64,000 nt of DNA from Clytia hemisphaerica (GCA_902728285.1 CACVBU010001145.1:1-64000); one strand, 5' to 3'; shown: positions 42,730 to 54,949, numbered from the stretch's first letter. Numbers and translations: made by a program. Notes: generated by a model not told the origin, from the letters alone.

Positions 42730-43017
42730 AGGTTTGGGGTCACGAGAAGTTTTTTTCGCGTTGGTTGGTTGGCAATGCAACATGTTCCATCTCAACAAAC
42801 TGAAACGCTTTCTCGTGTCTCCGCCCCAAATGAAATCTCATTTTGGTCCCAGGGACGACAAAATCAACGTGTCTTTTGGGTATTTCCCTCACTTTTTGTC
42901 CCATGAAAAAAAAAAGAAACCATGGGACACGCACTTTTTTCTTTCTTTCTTTTTGGTGGGATAGAGCATATGTCGCATTGCACCAACGCGAAAAAAACTT
43001 CTCGTGTCCCCAAGCCT
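42730..43017. mobile_element. Harbinger-like MITE, TAA duplication
   Basis: Left AGGTTTGGGGTCACGAGAAG and right CTTCTCGTGTCCCCAAGCCT are inverted over more than 35 bp including TTTTTTTCGCGTTGGT. TAA at 42727-42729 and 43018-43020 is the duplication. Ends exactly where the next TTAA element begins. Confidence 0.8.
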
Positions 43018-43020
43018 TAA

Positions 43021-43681
43021 GGGCTCTGGACATACCCAATTTTCCGATTTTACACCAACTTAAATGGCAATTTCTGCATTCTAAAAAGATTAATGTATAA
43101 CTTTTTTATATGTCCTGTTTAAACCTACCTTTTTAGAATCTAAAAATCGAAAAATTGAAATAAAAAAACTAAATGAAGAAGAAAACGAAGAGTTTTTCGA
43201 AGAAGAGTATTTCACCTTTCAAAGCCCTAATCTCGGTAAAAATCAAACATTTTGGAATTTTTTTGGTTCAGGTGATGTATCTATTTAGTATCTAAAAATC
43301 TAAAAATCTATTAAAATCCCTCAGTTTTGGCAATTTTATCCACTAAATTTCCATACGAAAACATCTATAACTTGCGATGTAGAAAATTTTTCCGAAAAAA
43401 TCTAAATAAAGAAATTATTTATCATACTTAAAAAAAGTTTGAAACACTAAAATGATTTCCTTAAGGAAATTAGGCTTTTTTTGTGAAAAAGTATATGAAT
43501 AGCGTCGTTATGACGTTTTATTAAGGTCCATGCATGCCACACTTATTCCTTAATTACTCATAATGTAATTACTTAAATTCATTTTTTCAAAAGTAGTTTG
43601 TTCTTAAACATGTCAAAGGAGCGAAAACATAAGGTTTTATCTTTAAATTCTGAAATTGATTTTTCACTATGACCAGAGCCC
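43021..43681 (+). mobile_element. TTAA element (GGGCTCTGGACATA family) carrying an exon-like segment
   Basis: GGGCTCTGGACATA at the left and TATGACCAGAGCCC at the right are inverted, bordered by TTAA (43017-43020, 43682-43685). It is a larger relative of the 170-bp MITEs in the bZIP introns. A 99-nt exon-like segment (43137-43235) is bounded by TTTTTAG and CTCG|GTAAAA. Confidence 0.75.
43137..43235 (+). CDS. Exon-like acidic segment inside the TTAA element
   Basis: 99 nt, phase 1 to phase 1, with CTACCTTTTTAG before it and GTAAAA after it. Reads SKNRKIEIKKLNEEENEEFF then EEEYFTFQSPNLG. A minus-strand homologue lies near 50195-50290 in the related element (SENLRIAMKEF, EEENEDICEEEYFNF). Conservation of the acidic EEENE and EEEYF blocks at protein level suggests real coding history. 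No family recognised: a captured host exon or part of the element's own gene. Confidence 0.45.
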
Positions 43682-43685
43682 TTAA

Positions 43686-44564
43686 GCTTCCAGAGTAGTG
43701 ATTTTCATACGGACTATGGTAATACTCACAGTGTCCAGGGAAGTATTGATAGAGTGAGTTTTGACAATACCCAACGTATAAAAAACAACTTTCTTCCATG
43801 TTGTACAAGCTACTTTTGGTATACGACAATAAACGAACTTCTTATATCTCCAAATTTTAAGGTTTCGTTGTTTTGATTTTTCGGCCGTCGTTGGCAGAAA
43901 TCTTTGAGATGATATAAACGTTGATGTTGCTTATGGTCCTCATTGATTGTTTTTGCGTGTGTTGCTTTCTCTGGTGATTTCGAAAGAAATCCCCTCCTTG
44001 TGACGTTTATATGTGGCTAAAAATTTAGAATAATTATTTTAATCAAAAGATTCAGCCAATACACCTTTCCCCGGCACACAACGCTCAAACAACGTCCATT
44101 TGACATGAATAACGTCCAAGTGACGTTCCTTGAACGTTAAAACAACATAGAGTGCCAGCTGGGTTTCGACCGTAGCCGCCAATTGCCGCGCAGCCATTTT
44201 TTGTCAGTTTTACCACCCTAAAACCATCCCAGTCTTTTATTTTTCACACCTTTAGGCAATAGAAAAAAGATGCAAAAAAAAGGACTGGATTGAGTTTAGG
44301 GGGCAACTAAATAATAAAGCGGCACGCACATGACAAAGTGTATCGCAAGGGACGATTCGTTCATTATTTTCAGCCGTTATTATCATATTATCTTATTCGA
44401 CAAATTTTCTTGTATCAAAATGTTTGCTTGTCAATTATTTTGTAAAAAAACATTTAATACAGTAGCTTAATCACAAGCATTATACTCACATCACTTGCCA
44501 AATTAGTCCATCGATCTGAAATTAGGAAAAAGGACTTTTACCAATATTACTTGACTTCTTTGTG
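43686..44564. other. No gene seen
   Basis: Includes AACGTCC and TGACGTT words near 44085-44140 (AACGTCCATTTGAC, AACGTCCAAGTGACGTT), repeated within 60 bp. No exon recognised. Confidence 0.4.
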
Positions 44565-45534
44565 ACACCCTTGTTTCACAGACCCAGTGGGACCTTTGCC
44601 CCACTGAAAAATTTGGTCAAAATTTCGTCCTTGGTATGCAAAGTAGCTTATAATTTCAGCTCCACTCGGACTTTGCTTTCATCTCCATTCGAAATTCAAA
44701 GCAGAAATTTGCTGTCCAAAACTATCCCCACTGGATATTTTAAGCTCAAGAACAAAAGAATTTCTATCCCAATCGGGATTTCAATATAAATTTTTATCCC
44801 CACTGTGGGAATAGTCGAACGTGCGCAACGCACTGGGCTCAACTTCAGTGCCTTCAAACTATTCATAGGCCTAATCGTAGAGCCCCAGATATTCACCCAA
44901 GGAACAAGTGTGCAAAATTTCAGCCAAATCGAACAATTTTTGAAGTCTCCAGGCTGCCCCAAAGTTTTAGCCTCGTTTTGGCGAAAAACTTGTTCCCAGG
45001 CCCCAAAAATCAAAACTTTTGAAAAATGAAAGAAAGGTCCTCAGATATCCAGCCAATGAACAAGTGTGCCAAATTTCAGCCAAATCCGACCATTTTTGAG
45101 GCCAATAGGCTGCTCTAAAGTTTTAGCCTCGTTTTGGCGAAAAACTCGTCCCCAGGCCCCAAAAAACAAAATTTTTGAAAAAAGAAAAAAATACCCCCAG
45201 GTATTCATCCAAGGAACAAGTGTGAAAAATTTCAGCCAAATCGAACAATTTTTGAAGTCTCCAGGCTGTCCCAAAGCTTTAGCCTCGTTTTGGCGAAAAA
45301 CTCGTCCCCAGGCCCCAAAAATCATAATTTTCAAAAAATGAAAAAACACCCCCAGATATTCACCCAAGGAACAAGTGTGTCAAATTTCAGCCAAATCCAA
45401 GCATTTTTGAAGTCTCTAGGCTGCCCTAATTTTTTTGTGACAGACAGACAGACAGACACACAGACAGACATTGTCAGATTGTAGCTCAACTGAAGTTGAG
45501 AAAAAGTTCCACCGAGGTTGCGAGATGGAGGTGT
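44565..45534. mobile_element. MITE of the ACACCCC family expanded by a tandem array
   Basis: Starts ACACCCTTGTTTCACAGACCC and ends GTTGCGAGATGGAGGTGT, with a perfect 6-bp duplication TTTGTG (44559-44564 and 45535-45540). The family body is intact to about 44810 (TTTTTATCCCCACTG) and resumes near 45498 (GAGAAAAAGTTCCACCG). The block between is the ~155-bp array listed next. Confidence 0.8.
44880..45490. repeat. Tandem array, ~145-161-bp unit, about four copies, plus (CAGA)n
   Basis: The word CAAGTGTG followed by AATTTCAGCCAAATC recurs near 44909, 45061, 45220 and 45377; each unit also has TTTTAGCCTCGTTTTGGCG. The array ends in a CAGACAGA microsatellite at 45440-45470. Open frames across units share FSQI and SFWRKTRPQAPK, but they exist on both strands and reflect the repeat, not a proven protein. 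Confidence 0.85.
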
Positions 45535-45540
45535 TTTGTG

Positions 45541-46520
45541 GATACGTGAGACCATCGAATCGATGAAAGGGTGCTCTTGTATCGGACCTCAGATTTAATG
45601 ATACCTTCTCTTTTTGTCTGCACATTACAACACATGAAACTTATCGTGATATACGTGAAGATCATTGCCGTAAAATACTGAAAACACATTTCTTTGTTAA
45701 TTTCATTAATTCTTTCTCTCATAATCTTCTTTCCTATAATGAAAATCATTATAATTAAATCAAACCTTTGATTAATCACCTGGCATTGGTTTTCATACAT
45801 ATGGTCTTTTGGTGATACAGTAGAGTCTCATACTCGAACGTCTATACATCGAATGTCTTTTTAACTCAAATAAGTTTTTTCGTCTCCTCGGTTAAGAATG
45901 CCTTATAAACCTTACTCCATAAAATGAAACTCTTAACCCGAACAAATTTGTGTTCGTGTTTGAGTTATGGAGACTCCACTTTTCATGAAAACGTTCCCCT
46001 CATACAGTCAATATCAATCATGAGAAATGCTTTTTCAAATAGAGTTGGGATCAATGTATCGCAATGAAAGTTCTTAAAGGGTTATCGGGCACGGTGATCT
46101 TGTTATAATCTAGCGGTTTTAAGACTTGTTGGACTCGAAATATACTCACTAAATGGTGAAAATGTGAAAATAAGAGCATGCTAAGAAAATTTTTAGGTTT
46201 AAAACTCAAAAAGTTAAGAACATCCAAAGACTTCAAAAGTTTTGGATGTTCTTATAAAAACGTATACCTCTCTGAATCCCCGAAGGAAAATCGACTATCT
46301 CCTCTAATACTAACCTCTATCAGCTCTATTGAAATTGAAATCCCTTTGTAATTCGAACTAAATCAAAAACGCATCAATCGCATCAATCTAATTAAAGCCA
46401 TTTACCAAATGTAGCGAACATCATTTAAATCCTACAACAAGATGATACTTACCAATCAGAATCCAACATAAACAAAACACTAAAGGTTCGTCTGTTTCAG
46501 CTTGATTTTGATACAACTTA
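45541..46520. other. No gene seen
   Basis: AT-rich; small open frames on the minus strand lack family signatures and splice context. Confidence 0.4.
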
Positions 46521-46816
46521 ACACCCCTTTCTCACAGACCCACTGGAACCCCTTCCAACTGGAAAAATTGGCCAAAACATTGTCCCGGTGGAAAATTATC
46601 CTTCAATTTTTGTCCCCACTGAAAATAATCAAATAAACCGATCCTCATTGCAAAATATTATGCTATTTTTCCCATCCCCACTGAATTTGCTGACTTGAAA
46701 ACAAAATAATCAAAATCTCCAGTGATAAAAGATATGATAATATCAATCCCTATCGAGTCCATTATTTTTATCCCCAATGGCTTAAAAATGCTAACGGGTC
46801 TGTGAGAAGGGAGTGT
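46521..46816. mobile_element. MITE of the ACACCCC family, well-preserved copy
   Basis: Starts ACACCCCTTTCTCACAGACCC and ends GGGTCTGTGAGAAGGGAGTGT, with a perfect 6-bp duplication AACTTA (46515-46520 and 46817-46822). About eight internal iterations of a CCCCACTGAAAAT-like word at 25-60-bp spacing. Confidence 0.85.
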
Positions 46817-47142
46817 AACTTAAAAACTGTCAATACACGTTTTTTTAGTAATCTCAAATTCAAATATCTCAGTTTTGGACGTAAACTATTCCCGGGGAGG
46901 GCGGGGTTGTAGCACTCAAAGTAAATGACATACCATACGTATCTAGCCCTTAAGAGTATATTTTCCAAGGTTCCAAGGGCACTGTAAGAGTCAAAGTCAG
47001 CAATGATGAAAAAAATTGCTCACTAAGAGTGTAACATTTGGAAAATCTGACCATTTTTCGCCTGTTTTCAGTTTTCAAGAAAGCACCGTAAGGGTCGATT
47101 TTTCACTCAAAAATGTTCTTAACATGTACTTATTTTTAGATT

Positions 47143-47734
47143 CCCGGACAATTCCCCCCTGGTGAATTCCCCCCGGTGAATCCCCCCCAGTAAATTCCCC
47201 CCTGGTGAATTCCCCCCCGGAAAATTCCCACCCGGTGAATTCCCCCCTGGTGAACTAAAAAATCATGTAATTTGAAATAAGCGAGTTGTCATTCTTAAAA
47301 CTTTGTAAAAATCCTTGACCCTAAAATTGGAGGTTTGAAAGTTTTAAATTAGTCTCTCTAAGGGTCAGAAAATTCAGGATTTTTAGAAAATTTTTTGATT
47401 TCCAGAGAAAAAAATTGTAATAAAGTCTCTTTAAGGGTATGACTTTTTTCAAAAATCGAAAAAAAAAACTCAAAAAGTCTCTCTAAGGGTCACCTTTTCA
47501 GCAAAAATATCAATCTCTCTAAGGGTCAGTCCCGTCCGCATATACCTCTCATTCGCCAACCCTAGTACCCCCCGGGGGTTACAGTCCATGATTTCGAAAC
47601 TTAAAAACATATATGAAAATATATGGGTGGGAATTCACCAGGGGGGGATTCACCAGGTGGGAATTTTCCGGGGGGGGGGGGAATTTACTGGGGGGAATTC
47701 ACCAGGGGGGAATTGTCCGGACACCTTATTTGAT
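47143..47734. mobile_element. Foldback element with TGGTGAATTCCCCCC arms
   Basis: Left arm 47148-47255 is a tandem series of the ~15-bp word TGGTGAATTCCCCCC starting CCGGACAATTCCCCCC. The right arm 47628-47725 is its inverse, ending GGGGGGAATTGTCCGG. The ~370-bp middle carries TCTCTCTAAGGGTCA iterations. No coding capacity; target duplication not resolved. Confidence 0.8.
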
Positions 47735-48185
47735 TTTTACCATTTTGTGAGTATCGAAGCCTTCTCGAATGTTCTTATATAGTTTGTTCTTATAAAAAAA
47801 CGTGCAAATGATATATCCCTTAGGTATTTTTTGTTTCGTTCGTGGTTTATGCTCAGTTTCAGGGCTAGGTTGCTGAAGGCCAAGTAGCTTAAAGGGGAAC
47901 TCAACAAGTTTGGGATTTTTTCGTTAAAATTATACCGGGTCTGTGAGAAGGAGGTGTAGCTACCTAGATGCTATGCAAATCAAGGGAAAACCAAATTTTA
48001 AGCTTCACGCAATCGTTTTAAGAAGACCAGGCGGTAAACTAGAAGCATCATGATAAAAACAAGTGATACTTTTATGGACCTACCTGGTTATACATTTAAC
48101 ACATATCATTCAGAACACAAGTAGTGACGATTTATTAAAATTAGTCGTTTGTTTCTTATAAAAGAACGTTTAGAAACTAAAATTT
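47735..48185. other. No gene seen
   Basis: Holds a short GTCTGTGAGAAGGAGGTGT remnant near 47940-47958, probably a broken end of the ACACCCC MITE family. Confidence 0.4.
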
Positions 48186-49110
48186 CATGCTCTTGAAATA
48201 TCCTTTCATATTCAAGACTTCGTGAGCAAAAAAACACATCTATCTCATCAAAAAATTTAGTAATTTGGCTAAGAACATTGATGTATGCTTATTAATAGTG
48301 ATTCTTATAGATAAAGATGCGTTTTTTTGAGCTGAAAAATTCTTTTTTTACAAAAATCTGCTTGAGCAATCTTTTACTCACTTTCATGCAAAAAAATCTG
48401 AAAAAACAATGATCCAATATTTCACAAAGTCCGAAAAAACCCGTTTTTTAGCTGTTTTTTGGCCCAAATTTGTCCAAAAACATTTCTTTCGAAAATCGGG
48501 CTCCGTCGCATTCGAGGGTTTATAGTTATGCATCTTTGTGCAAAAAATCATAAAGAATGAAAGAGCCAATCTTGAGAAAAGCTAATGCCTAAGTAATTGA
48601 TTATGTGCTTTATAAAAAAATATCGAATTTGGCCAGTTTCTCTATAAAAACACGCCAAGCAACCAAAATTTCATGTCTAAACACACATATTCTTCAAAAG
48701 TAAGCCCTCATGAGCAAAAAAAAACATTTACCTCATAAAAAATCGAGTAATTTGACTAAGAACATTGATGTATGCTTATTAATAGTGATTCTTATAGATA
48801 AACATGCGTTTTTTGAGCCAACAAAATTTTTTTGCAAAAGTCTGCTTGAGCCATCTTTTACCTATGATGGTACCCTACTTTCATGCAAAAAATTTGAAAA
48901 AATTAATGATCCAATTTTTCAGAAAGTTCAAAAAACCCGTTTTTTCAGCCGTTTTTTTGGCCCAAATTTACCCCAAAATTTTTTTCGAAAATCGGGCTCC
49001 GTCACATTTTGGCCACCACCATTTGTACTAACAATCAAAAGATTCCTATGATTCAATCCTGAGAAAAGTTGGTAACAGACGAACGGACGGACGAACGAAC
49101 GAACACAGGT
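48186..49110. repeat. TTTGGCCCAAATTTG interspersed repeat, two direct copies
   Basis: 48220-48570 and 48710-49070 share the order GAGCAAAAAAA, AAGAACATTGATGTATGC, ATAGTGATTCTTATAG, TTTTGGCCCAAATTT, GAAAATCGGGCTCCGTC. The second ends in a GAACGGACGGACGAAC microsatellite near 49079-49102. The same family fills much of 60.4-64 kb. Confidence 0.8.
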
Positions 49111-49126
49111 TAATTTATAGGACACA

Positions 49127-50406
49127 AAAGTTATGTTTTCAGTTCTTTAACACTTTTAACAATAAATTGCCGTTATAAACTGCTTTTTAATCAAATCCCT
49201 TAAGAGTAATTAAGAGTTTAATTGCAAAAACGACGCTATGAGCTTTAAAAAGACGTTAATAATGTGTTAACCTTCTTTTATAAAAAGTGCTAAGTTTTAA
49301 TGGGTTTTGTTTCGTAGTTTTTTCAAACTGACCGAAACGAATTGAACCAGTGAAATGTTATCGGATAGAATATCATCTACCTTGGGCTACTTCGTCATCT
49401 ATTCAAATTTCTTTTGTTAAAAGTGATTATTGGTCGTAAAGACAGTTTCTCAAAAACATGAGCGTGGATAGAAATCTCTCTATAAGGCTATGTTTGCACG
49501 GTATTTTTTCTCAGAACACAAACTTTAAATTTTGAAAATTTTTTGATATTTACAAATCCATTTTCACTTTCGATCTGAAATTTTAGGATCTGAAATTTAG
49601 TGACTCAATCTATTTTCACTCCAAAATTTAAAAATTAAATTTTAGTCTACATGAAAGGAATAACTAATTTAGGTGAAACCTTGACACAAAATTATCTCTA
49701 CTTAGAAATGCGTTTTCAAATAGTTTTCAACACTGGTGAATCTTTGTAAGGAGCTGATTTCAACTATATAACTCTTATATGTTTTTAGGGGACCGCAGTG
49801 TCCCCAATTTTCATTTGAAAATAGTCGAATTATGTGCATAATTTTCTAAAATTCAAAAGAATTCAACCAACCATGAGAAAATATGCAATTAAAACACGAT
49901 TAGAACAAAGAAAACACATTATCATTTAACACGTGCAATAGCATTCCCATTGCAACTAAGGGACCTCACACAGACACGCTTCATTTTAAGGAAAAAAGCT
50001 TGTATTTATTCTATTTGATAGTAATTCTATGATTGAACTGTTTTAAATTTTCGCAAAAAATGGTCAAAAAGCACTATTTTCAAGATTTTGAGACAAAAAA
50101 GCTATGAGAAAAATTTTCCGAAATTCTATTTTTAGTTCGGTAAAAGATACACCATCTACCGCAAAAAAAAAAATCAAAATGTATTTTCTTCGCCGAGAAT
50201 AAGCTCTTCAAAATTAAAATACTCTTCTTCGCAAATATCTTCATTTTCTTCTTCAAATTCTTTCATTGCAATTCTCAAATTTTCAGACTCAAAGATATTT
50301 GGCCTAACAGAAAATGTATAACATGCCACAGTTTTGTGTGCTATATCAAGTAGAAAGTTATATTTTGTACGTGGCAAGTATTAAAAATTCACTATAGTCA
50401 GAGCCC
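49127..50406 (-). mobile_element. Large, eroded TTAA element of the GGGCTCT family
   Basis: The right end ACTATAGTCAGAGCCC is next to TTAA (50407-50410), and 49127-49215 matches the interior of the bZIP-intron MITE (CTTTAACACTTTTAACAA, GCTTTTTAATCAAATCCC). The orientation is opposite to 43021-43681. The left terminus is lost or unclear. It contains the acidic exon homologue on the minus strand. Confidence 0.55.
50174..50377 (-). pseudogene. Acidic exon homologue in the eroded TTAA element
   Basis: Open minus-strand frame with RPNIFESENLRIAMKEF then EEENEDICEEEYFNFEELILG. It aligns with 43137-43235 over 33 codons, but the acceptor and donor positions of that copy are not preserved (CTCGGC instead of CTCGGT). 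Function unknown. Confidence 0.4.
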
Positions 50407-50410
50407 TTAA

Positions 50411-50935
50411 CAACATTATATATTACTTTAGGCGTACAAACTTTCGCGATTTTCGTGAATTTTGGCCCTTTTCGGGAAAGTAAATGTCTTTTAAAATTCT
50501 AGGAAGGGCCATTCGCAAAAGTTTATACTCGCGAAAAATTCTTGACAAAATAAAGAATCTATAAAACTTCAAACTTTGAATAAAATGTAACTTTGATGGC
50601 ACTTTTTAGCCTGATAAAAGACTAATAAACCAGCCGAGGCTGGAAGGTCAGCCAATAGAGCTTAGCTAGATAGCTTTAATAAGTCGGTTAACAGATGTAA
50701 GAGATGTACTGAAACAGAGTAGACTAAAAATGTTGAATAATGTACAAAATGTGAAACATTTGATAACTTGATTTAAAAATATTTAAAACAAGCCTGAGAG
50801 CTCCTCCAACCACCCCCCCTCCCCACGAGAAGCTCAAAGTATACTTCTCTTTAGCATTGTAGCACTGTTTCTATGACATCAAACAATTAAGCTATAGTTC
50901 ATTTAGTCTGCGTAAATAAATTTTGTAGTTTAGTA
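50411..50935. other. No gene seen
   Basis: AT-rich, with a C-rich tract near 50805-50825. Confidence 0.4.
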
Positions 50936-51304
50936 CCGTCAAGTTACACAACATGCACACAACCATCTTGAAGACTTTGCTGGTCGCAAATGATAATCGA
51001 AAGCAAAACTTAAAATTCATAACTAACTCATTTTTCCCCCGTTTTGCTTTAAACTCGCTTTTGATTGGTCTATGAATTTGGGCCATTTATTTACCGCCTT
51101 GGCGGAATAAACACACGACCATAATAAATAAATTCAACAGGGCAGCGGTGTAGCAATTAATTTCAACTGGGAGTCCTCTCTTCTGCACCAAGCACTGGCA
51201 GTGTTTTTTAAACTTTAAAACAATGTTAAATGAAGACCAGCTTGATCTGTTTGTTATGGCTGTGCAAGTTGTGACGAGAGTGTGCATGTTGTGTAACTTG
51301 ACGG
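50936..51304. mobile_element. Putative MITE with 25-bp perfect inverted ends
   Basis: CCGTCAAGTTACACAACATG plus CACAC at 50936-50960 is the exact inverse of 51280-51304. Interior 320 bp has no gene. Target duplication not resolved. Confidence 0.65.
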
Positions 51305-51558
51305 CAGCCCGCTTTCTGCAAGTCTGATAAGAGATATCTATAAACTGTTATCGCCATTCATTCCATTCCATCATTCAGTCAAAACGTGCGCCAAGGTTAG
51401 AAAATGTTAGAAAAACACAATCTGCGTCCGGAACTGCGTGAAAAATAGTTTGATCAATTTCAACAAGAACTGTATATATTAATATTAATATAAATGATCA
51501 AATTCCAAAGACCATTTGTCATAATTTTGCAAGTCTAATAATAGGAGATATGTCATCA

Positions 51559-51877
51559 TTTGGTTCCCGTCATCTGACCGACCCTGATTAATTTACGGTC
51601 AGCAGGTAGAGTTGGAGGGTCGGAAAGCTTTTCCGCTGCTTTGCTGGGTTTCCACTCTGTGTTTACAAGTTTTCAAATCGAAGTAGCGAGCCACAAGATA
51701 ATGGAGAGTAAACCGAGCGAAAACACCAGTTTATACACGGTTTCTCAATTTTAAAATTCGGATCAGTCCACACGGATTCCCTATCAACAAGATGTAGCTG
51801 CTTCTTAACAGAAAAATATTTTCGACCGACCGACCGAACGACTCCAACTTTTTAAAGTGGAAATGACGGGAACCAAA
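51559..51877. mobile_element. Putative MITE with TTTGGTTCCCGTCAT ends
   Basis: TTTGGTTCCCGTCAT (51559-51573) is inverted as ATGACGGGAACCAAA (51863-51877). CTGACCGACC and CGACCGACCGAACG words follow inside each end. No coding capacity. Confidence 0.6.
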
Positions 51878-53515
51878 AAATTTTTTGCGATTCGCCTTTA
51901 TATCATTTATCACAAACACGTCCAAGTTCAAAACGATTGCATCCAGTCTTTATCAAATTTATACAGTAGCTGTACTTTTGTAAACTTTATCAAATTCCAA
52001 TAACATTATAACACCATCAATCTCCCTAGAGGCAAACAAGAAAAATATGTTTTTATTGCAAAAACTATCAAAAAGCAGCAATAGAAAGTATCAGAAAATT
52101 CAACATAAACAAAAACTTGAGCAAACGGCTTTAAACCTTCAAAAGATGTAGAAAAAGAATCCCCTTGATGAAAATCATGTGTTTGATTTGCCGAGTTAAA
52201 AAAATAAATGACAGAAATTGAAGCTTGCAACAGGTTTACACTGGAAAAACTTTGATACAACACTGACTTATCACATCTGACTTTATCGCTTGAGCCGCCA
52301 TCTTGAAACACTATGATCTGTAAAAACAACGCACGCTAAAAGTACCCAAAAAGTTAACCCGATCGGAAGAAAGTTTAGAAATCAAAGTGAGATCGGAAAA
52401 TCGGATTTTTTTTTTGTCGTCTTATGGAAGAAGAAGAACCGAATTTTACCTATTTGAATGCTCAGCTTAGGCTGACCAATAATTCAAAGGACAAATGTTT
52501 CAAAATTTTTCGTCTTGATTCGCAAAATTGACGCTGGGATGACGACAGGTGAATGATTTGAGAATATCTGATTATAGAAATTTGATTTGGTTTCGTTTCT
52601 TAATTTTTATTCCCGCGTCACTGAGAGATAGCGGTCATTATTTTCAAAACTGATTACACGTTTTATTTTATATTAGAACTCAGTTTAAAAGAACATTGAG
52701 GCTGAAATTCGTCGAAAAATCAAGAACATTGTAAAAAAATGCCCGGCCTCAGTTTGGAAGAAAAAAAATGACAAGAAACGACAATTTTTTCCTCTTTTCA
52801 AGCAGTTTCAACCGAACTTAGCTTGGGGATGGATTTTCTAAAATCGAGAGTCAAATATTGTCCAAATTTTACCAATTTTAAGTGCTCTTTTTTTTGCATG
52901 ATGTTGCAGATTTAGAGTAAGTAGTCTGAAAAATTAAGAACGCGTTTACGAACATTTTAGGCTGAAAACTGCCAAAAGCACATCCAGGCTCAGCCAGATT
53001 TGAGGTGTTCTAATAAAACAAAAAACGTGTAAATTGCGTAGAACGGTGATAACAAGTAGAGCTAAGAACAATTAAATATATTTCTCTTCAAAAATCAAAA
53101 ACGCACAAGGCGATCATCACATGTGGATGAAAATTATTTTCTACGAAACATAAAACATAATAGAAGAGTAATTTACAATGTGCAGGATTAAACAGTTGAA
53201 ATGGTAAAAGATAAAAACGATTTAAAACGTTAATTGCAAGACACTATTTCCAATGATACTATATAGGCAAAAATTACAAAAAAGCAAACTTCTAAATCTA
53301 GAAAAAGATGAAAAGATACAAATTTATCAAAGAATATATCTCCTATCACTCTAAATTGTAGGCTACTGTATCATTTGCACATGAAAATTTGAATTAAAAT
53401 AGATCTTCAATTAGTATGATCCTTAGGAAAGTTCCAAAAAGTGAGACACTCCAACACCCTTGATGTTTTTAAAATATTTCTAAGTTTAGAAGTTTTAGGT
53501 TTCGATAGAGGTCTA
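51878..53515. other. No gene seen
   Basis: AT-rich; minus-strand frame 52006-52329 has no family features and I do not accept it. Confidence 0.4.
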
Positions 53516-54501
53516 CACAATTACTTTAAGTTTAATTCTTGTTGAACCTCTTATCACTATAGAGATGCTGGCAAAACGTGTGCATGAACTAAACAAAAAG
53601 ATACGCGCCAAAGACGAGTAAATCATTAAAATTCTCACAACATTATTGATATTGAACTTCTTGTCATTATAGAGATGCTGGCGACACGTGTGCACAAAGT
53701 TAACAAAAAGATAAATGCGCCGAAGACGAGTAAATCCCTGCAAGTCTCATAACATTATCGACCTCGAACTTCTTGTCACTATAGAGATGCTTGCGACACG
53801 TGTGCATGAACTGAATAAAAAGATACGTGTCAAGGACGAGTAAGTCCCTGCAGTTATCATAACATTATTGACCTTGAGCTTCTTGTCATTAAAAAGATGC
53901 TAGAAACAAGAATTAACGAGTTAAACAAAAAGATACGCGCCAAAAACGAGTAAGTCCCTAAAATTCTCACAACATTATTGACCTTGAGCTTCTTGTCATT
54001 AAAAAGATGCTAGAAACAAGAATTAACGAGTTAAACAAAAAGATACGCGCCAAAAACGAGTAAGTCCCTAAAATTCTCACAACATTATTGACCTTGAGCT
54101 TCTTGTCATTAAAAAGATGCTAGAAACAAGAATTAACGAGTTAAACAAAAAGATACGCGCCAAAAACGAGTAAGTCCCTAAAATTCTCACAACATTATTG
54201 ACCTTGAACTTCTTGACATTAAAAAGATGCTAGAAACAAGAATTAACGAGTTAAACAAAAATCCCTAAAATTCTCACAACATATGGTCCGACAGAGGCAC
54301 GAGGAGAGAAGGTTTTCAGATCAGCTGCAAGAGAAGTATTAAATGAAAGGGAAGACCAAAAAAGTCAAAGACGAGTAACTTCCTGGAATTCTCATAACAT
54401 TATCGACCTTGAACTTCTTGTCATTATAGAGATGCTGGCGACACGAGTGCACAAAGTTAACAAAAAGATAAATGCGCTGAAGACGAGTAAATCCCTGCAA
54501 T

Positions 54502-54651
54502 AGACGATATCGGCTTAACGAAATTCTCCCCGAATGATTACCCATGATGCATTGCGCAAAAAAATCAGCAAGTCAATATAGTCCGTGATTTTTTTTGCGC
54601 AATGCATCATGGGTAATTATTCGGGGAGAATTCGTTAAGCCGATATCGTCT
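54502..54651. mobile_element. 150-bp palindromic MITE, AT duplication
   Basis: Arms of about 65 bp, starting AGACGATATCGGCTTAACGA, are almost perfectly inverted. AT at 54500-54501 and 54652-54653. The sister unit near 54765 reads CCTGCAATTATCACAAC, the exact empty site. Confidence 0.85.
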
Positions 54652-54949
54652 ATTATCACAACATTATTGACCTTGAATTTCTTGTCACTATAGAGATGCT
54701 GGCGACATGAGTGCATGAACTAGGCAAAAAGATACGCGCCAAAGGCGAGTAAGCCCCTGCAATTATCACAACATTATTGCCCTTGAACTTCTTGTCACTA
54801 TAGAGATGCTGGCCACGAGAGTCCACGAATTCAACAAAAGATTCGCACCAAAAACGAGTAAGTCCCTGAAATTCTCACAAGATATGGCCCGACAGAGGCC
54901 CGAGGAGAGAAGGTTTTCGGATCAGCTGCAAGAGAAGTCGAAAAAAACT

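Noticed and set aside
45041..45367. Protein of repeated SFWRKTRPQAPK units
   Set aside because: Open frames occur on both strands of the same tandem repeat and the unit length varies by non-multiples of three.
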